The notes: a model not told the origin generated them from the sequence alone. Positions 1 through 9,057 are shown, numbered from the stretch's first letter. The stretch is DNA of 64,000 bases from Ryuthela nishihirai (GCA_038380435.1 JAWZYU010000119.1:372001-436000), one strand, 5' to 3'. Translations and numbers: made by a program.

Positions 1-146
1 TTTTTTTAACCGATGAATTCAAACCTCAATCGTGTCATCAGTAATACCTTTGTAATATATAATAATACTTAATTACTAATGGTAATCCTATCCCTCGATT
101 TACACGGTACTCAGTTCACACAATTTTGGCTTTCCACGGTGAAAAA

Positions 147-237
147 ATGCAACCCGTTTCGATTGACACGGTAGTCACTGAGACGTACGTAGAAAGGAAA
201 TCTCAGTCACTACCGTGTCAATCGAAACGGGTTGCAT
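147..237. other. Near-perfect 37-bp-stem hairpin (pre-miRNA-sized)
   Basis: Arms 147-183 and 201-237 are reverse complements with one C/C mismatch and a 17-nt loop (184-200). The total of 91 nt is in the size range of an animal pre-miRNA, but it could equally be a fold-back element. The copies in units 2 and 3 have the same arms. Confidence 0.8.
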
Positions 238-398
238 ATTAGGAGCCTGGCACGCTACTGACTGAGCCACCGCAATCCTGGCTCCAACTGGAAATGGGGT
301 TCAGGCGTCGGTGGGAAATGTGGGTTTCAAATAAAGTAGTTTCTGAAAAACGCCACTTTCAGATATTCCAGTCTTTGTTAAGAACTAGCGGTCGGATC

Positions 399-612
399 TA
401 CAGTCGCTCCAAAAAGTATCCGAACACTATGGTGGATTCAGAAAAAATATCTGGCAACGAATTGTTTAGAAATTAATGATCTGGCAACTTTCGTGTCACG
501 TGACACAAAGGTTCCCAGATCACAAATTTCTAAAAAAAAAATCGTTGCCAGACATTTTTTTCTGAATTCTCTAATCAACCACATTGTTCGGATATTTATT
601 TCAGCGACTGTA
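399..612. mobile_element. Palindromic Tc1/mariner-like MITE, copy a
   Basis: The ends read TA-CAGTCGCTCC and AGCGACTG-TA, that is, inverted termini flanked by the TA dinucleotide that Tc1/mariner transposases duplicate. The whole 214 bp folds back: TATCCGAACA, a GATTCAGAAAAAA-like block and TCTGGCAACGA each recur inverted on the other side of a centre at CACGTG (497-502). There is no transposase ORF, so it is non-autonomous. The superfamily is inferred from the TA and the terminal sequence only. Confidence 0.72.
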
Positions 613-722
613 CACGAAGGTTGCCAGATCACTAATTTATTTTAAAAAAAAAATCTTTCCCACACGTCTTTTTCTGAATTCTGTAATCAACCAGCGTTCG
701 GATCTTTATTTCAGCGACTGTA
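613..722. mobile_element. Half copy of the palindromic MITE
   Basis: Starts with acacgaaggttgccagatca and ends with the same tcagcgactgta terminus as copy a, but has only the right half. This half shows the order of blocks (gttgccagatc, A/T tract, tttttctgaattct) that reappears in the satellite monomer. Confidence 0.65.
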
Positions 723-737
723 CATGAAGGTTTGCGG

Positions 738-823
738 AGGTAAAATCTCAGCGGTGCCCCAGCTGGGACTCGAACCTGGGAAATGCAGATTACGCGCCTG
801 GCACGCTACTGACTGAGCCACCG
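738..823 (-). mobile_element. SINE family A, tRNA-like head only
   Basis: On the minus strand it has an A-box-like TGGCTCAGTCAGTAGCG and a B-box GGTTCGAGTCC at tRNA-like spacing, but no SINE body follows. The acceptor stem is not paired, so it is a SINE head and not a tRNA gene. Copies: about 24285-24370 and 54306-54391. Confidence 0.75.
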
Positions 824-949
824 CAATCCTGGCTCCAACTGGAAATGGGGTTCAGGCGTCGGTGGGAAATGTGGGTTTCAAATAAATTAGTTTCTGAAAA
901 ACGCCACTTTCAGATATTCCAGTCTTTCTTAACAACTAGCGGTCGGATC

Positions 950-1218
950 TACAGTCGCTCCAAAAAGTATCCGAACACTATGGTGGATTCAGAAAAAATA
1001 TCTCGCAACGAATTGTTAGAAATTAGTTATCTGGCAACCTTCGTGTCACGTGACACGAAGGTGGCAAATACTGTTTCCGAATTCTGTAATCAACCATTTC
1101 AGCGACTGTAGACGAAGGTTGCCAGATCACTAATTTCTAAAAAAAAAATTGTTGCCGGATATTTCTTCGGACTTCTCTAGTCCAGAATAGTGTTCAGATA
1201 TTTTTTTGAGCGACTGTA
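950..1218. mobile_element. Palindromic Tc1/mariner-like MITE, copy b (composite)
   Basis: Begins TA-CAGTCGCTCC at 950 and ends GAGCGACTG-TA at 1218. A perfect 26-bp palindrome centred on CACGTG lies at 1037-1062. An internal cagcgactgta at about 1100 shows that an extra half-element has been joined on. Confidence 0.68.
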
Positions 1219-1328
1219 CGTCCCCGCCATTTTCCTAATCCGTAAAATGTTTGTGACATCCACTTTTAGCCCAAGATGTACTGAGAGGTGAAACAACTTC
1301 ACCTGAAAAAAAAAAAATGATCGCTTTA

Positions 1329-1607
1329 CTACCGTCTGCGGTTCCAGGTTCGAGTCCCAGCTGAGTAAGCCTCGAGATTCATTTCCGCAAAACTCCCCGC
1401 CCTGCCCACGGTCAGTAGGGAACAGCGACGGGCTTGGAAAGGTCGCCGTCCGTCGGATGGAACGTTAAGCCGAGCCCGCTGTGCAGGTACAAGAACGCGC
1501 TGCATGGCGTCGACGGGAACTACCGTCTCCCAACAGATGTTCCAGTAGGTCCTCAACCGTCTCTGAAACCTCGGGTTCCTTGTGACCTGGCCATTTGGCA
1601 CATTTTG
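1329..1607 (+). mobile_element. SINE family A, nearly complete
   Basis: A B-box (ggttcgagtcc, about 1346) is followed by the family body: ctgcccacggtcagtaggg, gggcttggaaagg, cgtccgtcggatgg, ctcccaacagatgttccag, gtgacctggccattt. It belongs with the full element at 3034-3418 in the opposite orientation. Copies: about 24876-25154 and 54898-55177. Confidence 0.82.
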
Positions 1608-1620
1608 TGAAAACAATTAA

Positions 1621-1790
1621 CATACCCTGTGCATTTGAAAAACATGCCGGATGGCATTTATGGAAGGCTACCATCTGTCTCCCAACGGCTGTTCCACGGA
1701 GTCCCCTCCGTCAACCTTCTCCGAGGCTCTTGTGACTCGTCCATTTAGCCCATTGGGTACAAAAAAGTGCCGCTCAGAGGTTAAAATGCC
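1621..1790 (+). mobile_element. SINE family A, 3' half
   Basis: A second, 5'-truncated copy directly behind the previous one: taccctgtgcat, ggctaccatctgtctcccaa, then the 3' end gtgccgctcagaggttaaaa. Copies: about 25168-25337 and 55190-55359. Confidence 0.8.
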
Positions 1791-1799
1791 TATCTTCTC

Positions 1800-1885
1800 T
1801 ATGGCGTATTAAAGTGATCAAAGGGACCTGGGTTCGAGCCCCGTGGATGTTTGTGTTGTCCCACCACACTCACAGACCTTCTACT
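1800..1885 (+). mobile_element. SINE family B, 5' fragment
   Basis: Contains gacctgggttcgagccccgt (a B-box) followed by tgtttgtgttgtc and cacagaccttctacta, the start of the family B body known from the complete copy at 9585-9768 (minus). Truncated after about 85 bp. Copies: about 25347-25432 and 55369-55454. Confidence 0.7.
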
Positions 1886-1959
1886 ATTTATTTTTTATTT
1901 CATTTATGAACATCTCTTTTTCCCTAAAATCTAGCAACTTTGGATAATAATTCTCGTTG

Positions 1960-2560
1960 TAAAATGACAGGTAAAAAAAATTGGCTCAGTAAAAACTAAT
2001 TTTAAATAATAACTTATTATAAAACATTTTTTTTGTCTTTCTGAAACGTCTCTTAATAAAAAAGAATATTTATTTGTTTGATGATCTCAATATTTTTTTT
2101 AAATCTTTATAAAAATTATATATTTGAAAAGGTTCCTAACTTTTATGTTTGTTAGAATTCAAACGAAACTTTTTTATTTATCGACAACATTCTACGAGGT
2201 AACTTTACCGAGGTGACGTCACGTCTCCATAAATAATGTTAGGTTCGATAACTAAGAAAACCGACTGCGGCTACGACCGTTGAATAAACTGTTTCATGTT
2301 ACCGCAAACTAATGCCTCGGAGTGCTATAAATAAACCCTCCAGGTGGCGATAGGTTGTGGTTTCAGTTTCTTTGATGTACCGCAAACTGTCAATCAAGGC
2401 TTCTGCAGGTGTTAACAGGAACGCTTAACGATAATTCACTTGGATGTATTCTTCGAATGGCCAAATATTCTGTGATTTTTCCAAAATAAAAAACTTCGGT
2501 TATACATACATACATATCTAAATAAAAACTAATATCCAAGCATTTATGGTGTAATAAAAT
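1960..2560. repeat. Link module M, divergent copy with TATA box
   Basis: Shares collinear blocks with 18000-18525 and 22745-22960: aattggctcagtaaaaact, ttgatgatctcaata, tttgaaaaggttcctaa, gaattcaaac, then ttctgcaggtgtt and cacttggatgt. It contains a CRE palindrome (2214-2221) and TATAAATA (2326-2333). A TCAGT initiator-like pentamer sits 37 bp after the TATA start, a little far for canonical spacing. Promoter function is inferred only. Copies: about 25507-26107 and 55529-56129. Confidence 0.6.
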
Positions 2561-2827
2561 GAGAAATGTTAGAAGAAAAATAAAATTTCCACTATTTCAT
2601 TAACTTTTCAAGTCTCATTTTCTCCGAGTGTCTCTAACGAAATAAGAGGGGGCATTCCTATCACACCCTTCAAAGGAACGAACTTAATAAATTCCTTTGT
2701 ATATTTTATTTCTCCGAGAAATTTTTTAAATAAATTCAAAAATGTGGAGGGATAAGTGTTTTCTAAGTATTTTCTGTATTTTCTAAGCCACTGAAGAACA
2801 GTGATCATTATTTCACTCCGAGGATGA

Positions 2828-2910
2828 GTTGTTTTACCTCTGAGCGGCGCTTTTTTGGCCAACAGTGGGCTAACTTAGACAAGGAGCCCGGGGGTTCATT
2901 CAGAAGGGGG
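2828..2910 (-). mobile_element. SINE family A, 3' fragment
   Basis: Reads gttgttttacctctgagcgg, the 3' end of family A on the minus strand, then diverges. The unit 2 copy (26375-26487) keeps 25 bp more of the SINE body; the unit 3 copy (56397-56480) has the same deletion as unit 1. Confidence 0.7.
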
Positions 2911-3033
2911 ACGTTCTTGCAGAAGAAATGAAAAACTTGGAAGGAAAAAAATAGTCGTAAATCACCTAATTACATACAGTAGAAACAAGCTGTAGAGATT
3001 GGGTAGAACCCCACATTGATATCTGGAGTTGTT

Positions 3034-3418
3034 GTTGGGTTGTTTTACCTCTGAGCGGCACTTTTTTGCACACCATGGGCTAAATGGCCAGGTCACATGG
3101 ACCCCGAAAACTCAGAGAAGGTTGGGAGAGGGGACCCACTGGAACAGCTGTTGGGAGACAGATGGTAGCCTCCCGTCAAGGCCATCCAGCGTGTTATTTA
3201 ACGTGCACAGGGTACGGCTCTCCCACACACGGGGCCACGGCTTAACGTCCCATCTGACGGACGCGGCCTTTCCAAGCCCCATCGGTGTCGCCTACTGACC
3301 GTGGGCAGGGCGAGGAATTTTGCTGAGATAAATCTCAACGCTGACCCAGCTGGGACTCGAACCTGGGAACTAGAGATTACAAGCCTGGCGCGCTACCGAC
3401 TGAGCCACCCCCGCCCCA
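3034..3418 (-). mobile_element. SINE family A, full-length reference copy
   Basis: Read on the minus strand it starts with a tRNA-like head (A-box TGGCTCAGTCGG, B-box GGTTCGAGTCC, about 75 bp), continues through a body of about 290 bp and ends gtaaaacaacccaac. The body is conserved across all copies in this window (gggacgttaagcc, taccctgtgcacgtt, ctcccaacagctgttccag, ccatttagcccat). The length, internal Pol III promoter and lack of ORF fit a SINE. Long translations here (89 and 97 codons) are artefacts. Confidence 0.88.
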
Positions 3419-3974
3419 GGAAAAATACTGACACGGAATCTGGCAACAAAGCCATTCAATACATTGAAGTACCAAGTCTCCTGAGTACGAAAATATATAG
3501 ATATTAAAGTCGCATAAAAAAAAGGCTTCAGAAAGAGTCGAAAACCAAAAAAAGGCATTATACAGGGTGATGAAAAAGTCGCTCTGCACCAGATAAGGAA
3601 TGAGATATTCGCACCCGTACAATTATAATAAATGTTGAAATTGCGTCTCCAGTCTGTCATCAAGAATCAGTGGTCCGAATTACGAAAAAAAAAAAAGCCC
3701 CCGTAGCTTTTTTATGGATTCTGCAACAGAGTGAATTTTTGCAACTTTTGATTCTTTGTACCGTCTTTCTTTTGTGACTTTTACCCAACATCTACACATT
3801 TCCGTAATCGCGGGGATCCATTTACAAGATTCCACTTCCTCGCCGATTTTAAATATTAAGTTTTTTGGTATCTATCTGTATTAAGATCCTAAAAAAAAAA
3901 AGGGGGAATGGTATAATATATCGTCAGTCCGCCTCCGCGCGCCGAGTCAAAGAATGCTGCACTTGGTACAAATC

Positions 3975-4336
3975 ATCCTCTCCCGCGCCAACGAGCGAAA
4001 AAGACTGCACCAAGCCGACTTTAAAAGAATAAACAAACTTTTCTAACAAACATAGAAATAAACAAAAATTATTTACTGGGACAATAAGAAAAACTGTATT
4101 AGATACGGGTAAATTCCGGGCACGCAGGCCACGGAAAATTAAATAAAAAAAAAAGCAAAAGTTCGCTCTAACGAGAGAAAACTACTGCATCTTAGCCGAC
4201 TTTAAACCAACAAACAAAATTTTCCAGAGAAACTAGAAAAAAACAAAAAATATCTACGAAAACTAGAAGAAAAACTGTATAGAAAAAGGGTAACTTCCGG
4301 GCACGCAAGCCACGGAAAAATAAAAAATAAAAACCA
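3975..4336. repeat. 181-bp tandem duplication, two diverged copies
   Basis: Blocks agccgactttaaa (4013 and 4194), then aacaaa, aaaaactgtat and ccgggcacgca recur with a 181-bp period. Copies: about 27546-27907 and 57543-57904. Both halves give similar minus-strand translations (FRGLRAR shared), as expected from DNA duplication, but the two halves are in separate short frames and no gene is claimed. Confidence 0.75.
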
Positions 4337-4371
4337 CAAAAAGTGGAAATCTCTCCCCTGTTTCCAATATA

Positions 4372-4404
4372 GATAGAGGGTTTAAAAAAAAAAAACCCTC
4401 TATC
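4372..4404. other. 12-bp perfect inverted repeat around an A-tract
   Basis: Arms gatagagggttt (4372-4383) and aaaccctctatc (4393-4404) enclose 9 A residues. Present at 27943-27975 in unit 2 and, with a shorter A-run, at about 57939-57969 in unit 3. Confidence 0.85.
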
Positions 4405-4847
4405 AATATTTTTTCTAACACTTCCAGGAGTTGACGTCAAAAGCGTGAAAACTCGGTATTCGTGGTTAAACTATAAAATTTCTTTACAAATAAACGAGTT
4501 AGAGAGAGGATTTAGAAAGGCTCTATGTACAGGCAAGTACGCAATCGTTTAGCCCAACAACATTAAAATGCCCTAAAAAAATGACCTTCGAAAAGTAGTC
4601 CATTTTCTGATTGTGGAAATGCATAGATAAAATGTATATTAATAAATATAATTATATATATGTATTCTATGTATATAGAAACATTATAATTCTGTTTTAA
4701 TAAGTATTAAGAAGTTATTAGAGAAATTAAAATCACAGTACTCTGAAACCTTTTTATTTAAATCAAATGCATTTTAATTTTTTAATACTTAAATTTTGCA
4801 CAAATTAAATAGGAATTGAAATGACAATTAATAGAAATTATTTTTAA

Positions 4848-4882
4848 CCCCCCCCCCCAAAAAAAAAAAAAAAAAAAAAAAA
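4848..4882. repeat. C-tract followed by A-tract
   Basis: A run of C directly abuts a run of more than 20 A. In unit 3 (about 58416-58460) the C run is longer and interrupted by one T. Such tracts are prone to slippage and to sequencing error. Confidence 0.85.
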
Positions 4883-4944
4883 TCCAATGTAGAGTAATAC
4901 AGGTACTGGACAAAAAGTTGGAAGCACATCCACGTTGCAATAAA

Positions 4945-5063
4945 TACACACTCAAGCAGCTGCTTGACACAGAGGTCTGACAGGAGCCTACCAGTTTAAT
5001 ACTGAGAGTATAGCAGGTCCTCAGCAGAAAAATATCACAAACATCCATGCATTTCCCAGGTCT
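4945..5063 (-). mobile_element. SINE family B, head lost
   Basis: Starts with caagcagctgcttg (the 3' palindrome of the family) and continues through gaggtctgacaggagcc to catccatgcattt on the plus strand, so the element is on the minus strand. The tRNA head is missing or degraded. Copies: about 28516-28634 and 58522-58640. Confidence 0.75.
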
Positions 5064-5209
5064 CAATAACTTATTTACTATGATTTTTAGTGAAAAAATG
5101 CCTAAAGATAAAGATCTCAATCTCAAACAATATCTGTTCAGTTTTCACAGAGTAATTAACACAGGAATCTCAACCAGCTACAAAAAATTAACCTCAAAAC
5201 TTAATTGAA

Positions 5210-5392
5210 ACAGGGTTGGGTTGTCTTACCTCTAAATAATGGGCTAAATGACCATGTTACAGACAGCTGGGTGAAGGAGATTCACTGGACAGCATCAAGC
5301 ATGTTCTTTGATGTGCACGTAGTGTGACTCTCCCATATCAGTGGTCAATGGTTTAATGTTGCATTTGATGGACGCTGGCATTAAAGCAGATT
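5210..5392 (-). mobile_element. SINE family A, degraded
   Basis: gggttgggttgtcttacctc, atgggctaaatgacca and gatgtgcacgtag follow the family order with deletions; no head. Copies: about 28781-28963 and 58787-58969. Confidence 0.7.
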
Positions 5393-5441
5393 AATTTATC
5401 GTAGTTGACTACAGTACAGTGTATTATACCCTATGTTGATG

Positions 5442-5655
5442 TCTTAGGCCAGGGTTGGGCAAATAGCGGCCCGCGGGCCGCATTAGGCCTGCTAAGAGTT
5501 TATTGTGGCCCGCCAAGACAGAAAAATCCGCCTCGAACCGAGATTTCCTTCCCGCGCGCGACCGAAGATTCGTCTCGTATTTTCCATTAGGACGGCCACG
5601 TCAATACGCATGCGCAGTGTAGATACGAAAACAATTGCCCACCCCTGTCTTAGCC
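5442..5655. mobile_element. 198-bp non-autonomous hAT element with target-site duplication
   Basis: The element is 5450-5647. Its ends are inverted (CAGGGTTGGGCAA and TTGCCCACCCCTG), flanked by an 8-bp direct repeat, tcttaggc (5442-5449) and tcttagcc (5648-5655), matching at 7 of 8. The 8-bp duplication and CAGGG...CCCTG ends are hallmarks of hAT transposons. Inside lies the perfect palindrome GCGGCCCGCGGGCCGC. With no transposase it is a MITE. The 61-codon ORF over it is not a gene. Confidence 0.88.
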
Positions 5656-6312
5656 TATTTCAATGCATTACATAAATTTTGGTTATTTTCTTTCAGTCTT
5701 TTAAATATTCAGCATTTATCTCCCTGAATACTAAATAAATATTGATTAAAATTGAGATGTAGAAAGATTTCACTGCATCTATATCTTTAGACATATTTTT
5801 GTTAAATATCATATGGTAGTTATTCACTCGAAATGCGATTTTCACGGAGAAAACAAGAAAGCTTTTCCATTTTTCTGTCCAAAGCCTATAGATATTTTCT
5901 TACAAATGTGATATTAAAACACATATATATATACTTATAATAATAGGATATTAAATTCATGAAAATGTAGCATCCATCTATACTCCTTAAAAACCTTATA
6001 GTGAATTTGCATGTTATATCAATGAGAAACTTTGAATCTGTAAAACTCGAGCTTTTTTTGTGGAAAAAAATGTTGCCTGTAATAAGTCTTTTTTATATTT
6101 CTCTATAACTTAGAAATTAAATAAGAAATCAAAGATATATACATTTTCCTTTAAGAAAGAAAAAAAATATTTAAACATTGCAAAATAATGTGTTTAGTGA
6201 TAAATTATCGAAGAAGCACACTGTAAATATTTGCATGTAGAATTTTTGCACTGTAAATATTTGCATGTAAGAGTACGGTAAATAAGTCTGTTATTAGGAC
6301 TGACTTACACGA
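5656..6312. other. AT-rich stretch, no gene seen
   Basis: No ORF or element is recognisable. The only structure is a 31-bp tandem duplication: cactgtaaatatttgcatgt occurs at about 6219 and 6250. Corresponding stretches are 29227-29883 and 59233-59926. Confidence 0.6.
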
Positions 6313-6585
6313 AGATTCGGATTGTTTTACCTATGAGCAGCACCTTCATTGCACCCAATGGGCTAAATGACAAGGTCACAAGGACCCAATGGCTCAGATA
6401 TTGATGGAGGACACCCAGTGGACAGCTATTAGCCTCTCGTCGAGGCCATCCATGTTCCTTAAGATGCACAAGGTGTCTCTACCACACACAGGACCAAGGC
6501 CTAGCATCCCATCTGATGGATGGATTACTAAGCCTATTAGTGTCCCCTGGCTGACTGAGGGCAGACCAGGAAATTTTAGTGGATA
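6313..6585 (-). mobile_element. SINE family A, head lost
   Basis: gattgttttacctatgagca, cccaatgggctaaatg, aggtcacaaggaccc, gatgcacaaggtg and ccatctgatggatgg follow the family body in order on the minus strand. Copies: about 29884-30156 and 59927-60199. Confidence 0.8.
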
Positions 6586-6961
6586 AATAAAATATTACCA
6601 AACATTTTTTAAAATCAGGGGCATTTTAAGAATAATGCCACAGGATGAATTAGATCTAACAAAAAAAACAGAAAAAGGATATATAAATATTACAGTGAGA
6701 GCTCACCTGTATGTGAAGAGTGATTAAGACACAAGTAAAAAAACTATTCATTGTAAAATGCAAAAATATAATATATATTTTCTTACGACACTTAAATTAA
6801 GGACACATACATTATATGCTTTCCTACACAAGATAATGGGATAGTAAATATGCGAAAAAACATTGTTTAATGCAAATATATCGTCTATCTACCAACTTAT
6901 TAGGAATTTGCATCTAATATCAATGAGAATTTTGAAGCTCAATCACTCAGCTTTATTTATA

Positions 6962-7125
6962 ATACTCCTTCAAGTAGCTGCTTGCCACCGAGGTCTGACA
7001 GGAGCCCGTCGGTTTATGTATCGTAGCAGAAGGTTTGTGTGGATGTCAAGACCTCAGCAGAAAAACAACACGAACCTCCGTGCCTCACCCAGGGCACGGA
7101 TGATGTGATCAGTAGCCAAGTCCCC
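6962..7125 (-). mobile_element. SINE family B with degraded head
   Basis: The body runs from the 3' palindrome (one mismatch, caagtagctgcttg) to cacgaacctccgtgcc, followed by a head remnant (gatcagtagccaag). Copies: about 30533-30696 and 60576-60739. Confidence 0.75.
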
Positions 7126-7427
7126 TGATCAGTCGGAATAGTTGTTTTCCAACAAATCAGTTACCTATGCACGTACCCGTTTCTTCAGAAGGTGGCAGAA
7201 GACATATCACTTATACTTGGTTGCTCCATACTGCATAATCCTAAAAGAAAGAATGAACAATATATATATAGCATGCGAAAAGCAAACATGTCATATCAAC
7301 TGAGCAATGTATAACAAACGTGTAATATCAACCAAGCGTTATATAGCAAATATGCAATAACAACTCGGCAATAAATAGCAAACGTGCAATAACAACTTAG
7401 CAATATATAGGAAACTGATGATATCAG

Positions 7428-7678
7428 GGTTGGGTTAGTTCAACTCCGAGTTGACCATTTTAGCACCCAATGGGCTAAATGGCCAGGTCACAAGGACCCT
7501 TAGGGCTCAGAGAAGGTTGGGGTATGGAACCCACTGTAACAGCTGTTAGGAGACAAATGGTAGCCTCCTGTCAAGACCATCCAGTGTTAATTAACGTGCA
7601 CAGGATATGGCCTTAACATTGAATCCAATGGACAGTGGCTTTCCGAGCTCAGCAGTGTCCGCGACTCACCATGGGTAG
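7428..7678 (-). mobile_element. SINE family A, head lost
   Basis: gggttgggttagttcaactc, cccaatgggctaaatggcca, gctcagagaaggttggggta, aacagctgttaggagacaa and acgtgcacaggatatgg match the family. The 3' end motif has been altered (tcaactccgagttga, itself a small palindrome). Copies: about 30999-31249 and 61042-61292. Confidence 0.8.
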
Positions 7679-7802
7679 CAACTTAGCAATACAAACAACT
7701 TTACATTTTCAAAAACATCTTTTCTCCAACTTTATAGTTTTATTCGAACAATTTTTTGCTAACTGGATGATTGATGTAAAATACATATAAATTACAAACC
7801 AC

Positions 7803-7905
7803 TATAGGTCCTGCCATCCTCACAGACCTTCTACTATGGCATATAAACTGACAGGCTCCTGTCAGACCTCTGTGGCAAGCAGCTGCTTGAGGGGGTATTT
7901 ATTTA
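7803..7905 (+). mobile_element. SINE family B, 3' part, plus strand
   Basis: Reads aggtcctgccatcctcacag to the terminal palindrome caagcagctgcttg (7876-7889) and a T-rich tail, in the opposite direction to the copy at 6962-7125, about 0.7 kb away. Copies: about 31374-31476 and 61417-61519. Confidence 0.8.
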
Positions 7906-8470
7906 TTTTTTTTTTTTATAAAACCTGAAATAAATATTAAGACATTTAAGTTGTGTTGTCTCTTCACTCTAAATAACATCCAGCATACTCTGAAGGGTAA
8001 ATACTAGTTGGTATTAAAAATTGGTGAATCTCGAAAAATAATACCTTGATGCATTCATGGGAAATCTGGAAAATATCCTTTCTGGTTATTGCTGCATTGT
8101 AGCTAATTAAAGCTAAATTAATAAACTATTAATCTTCAAATAACAGTTCACAAACATTAAAACAAATCCTCCACATTGTAAAATTAAACACTAAGAGTAT
8201 TATATACACATTACTTGATATCCCAAATATTTGTTTATTGAAATATTACTAACAGATCTGCCAATGGTCACATTTAGTTTATGCTAAAGTTTAAACTATT
8301 ATATGAAAAAGCCATAAAAGATGAATATTTGCTTAGGCACTATTTTTTTCACTGCAATTACATGTAACAGGCTACTACTGAATAATATGTGCACCCACAT
8401 CACTAATTCTGTCCTATTTCTAACAAAAAAACAGTTTGTGACACTACATAATTAACATGAAACAGTACTT
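7906..8470. other. AT-rich stretch, no gene seen
   Basis: No coding, RNA or transposon signature recognised. Corresponding stretches are 31477-32041 and 61520-62083. Confidence 0.5.
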
Positions 8471-8479
8471 GCAATTCAT

Positions 8480-8904
8480 ATTCAATAATGCTCAACCATT
8501 TCAAAGAAAAAAAAAAACAGCAGTTTAAATAATTTGAAGTGATTGGTTCACGTGCCAGTTATGGCACTCGAAAGAATTGTTGTTGTAGATTATCAGCAAC
8601 ACAGACAGATATTCAATAATGCTCAACCATTTAAAAGAAACAAGTGAAATTTGCCAAAAAAAAAACAGCAGTTTAAATAATTTGAAGTGATTGGTTCACG
8701 TGCCAGTTATGGCACTCGAAAGAATTGGTGTTGTAGATTATCAGCAACACAGACAGATATTCAATAATGCTCAACCATTTAAAAGAAACAAGTGAAATTT
8801 GCCAAAAAAAAAAAAGCAGTTTAAATAATTTGAAGTGATCGGTTCACATGCCATTTATGGCACTCGAAAGAATTGGTGTTGTAGATTATCAGCAACACAG
8901 ACAG
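8480..8904. repeat. Tandem repeat, 148-bp monomer, 3 copies
   Basis: Monomers start with attcaataatgctcaacca at 8480, 8611 and 8759 and end ttatcagcaacacagacag. The first is 131 bp because it lacks caagtgaaatttgcc. Each contains the interrupted palindrome gtgcca-gtta-tggcac. Confidence 0.88.
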
Positions 8905-9057
8905 TACTGATGGTGTACATATTAAACTTGGAGCGAAACATTTAGTAACCCTTAATTTCATGATAGCCACTGAATATCTTTTGGGGAGTCTATCAATGAT
9001 AGGCTTGCTTATCAACAAAGTATGCTTGGTTTCTGATAAAAGGGACATCGGTAGGCA

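Larger units (their letters stand above)
241..1030. repeat. Direct duplication, period 551 bp
   Basis: The stretch starting with a SINE-head remnant at about 243 (tgactgagccaccgcaatcc) and running through the first half of the palindromic MITE recurs from about 794. The 60-codon and 88-codon ORFs at 294 and 845 are the same non-coding duplicate read twice and should not be taken as genes. Copies are at 23789-24577 (unit 2) and 53810-54598 (unit 3). Confidence 0.85.

Noticed and set aside
438..632. 64-codon minus-strand ORF conserved in three units
   Set aside because: It lies over the palindromic MITE. Conservation reflects recent unit duplication and not coding selection.
1960..2560. Solo LTR of a retrotransposon
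   Set aside because: There are no TG...CA ends, no target-site duplication and no adjacent primer-binding site or gag/pol remnant.
3355..3418. tRNA gene on the minus strand
   Set aside because: A and B boxes are present, but the sequence is always continuous with the SINE body and the acceptor stem does not pair. The same holds for 9700-9768, 738-823 and 46097-46187.
3555..3620. End of a further transposon (tatacagggtgatgaaaaagt)
   Set aside because: The TATACAGGGTG start resembles some Tc1/mariner-type termini, but no matching inverted end was found.
3975..4336. snRNA-derived repeat
   Set aside because: Pieces such as ggctaagatgcagtag look superficially like snRNA, but no Sm site or conserved snRNA stem could be matched.
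5600..5625. Second NRF1-type site (acgcatgcgcag) as a promoter
   Set aside because: It lies inside the hAT MITE and is better explained as part of the transposon end region.
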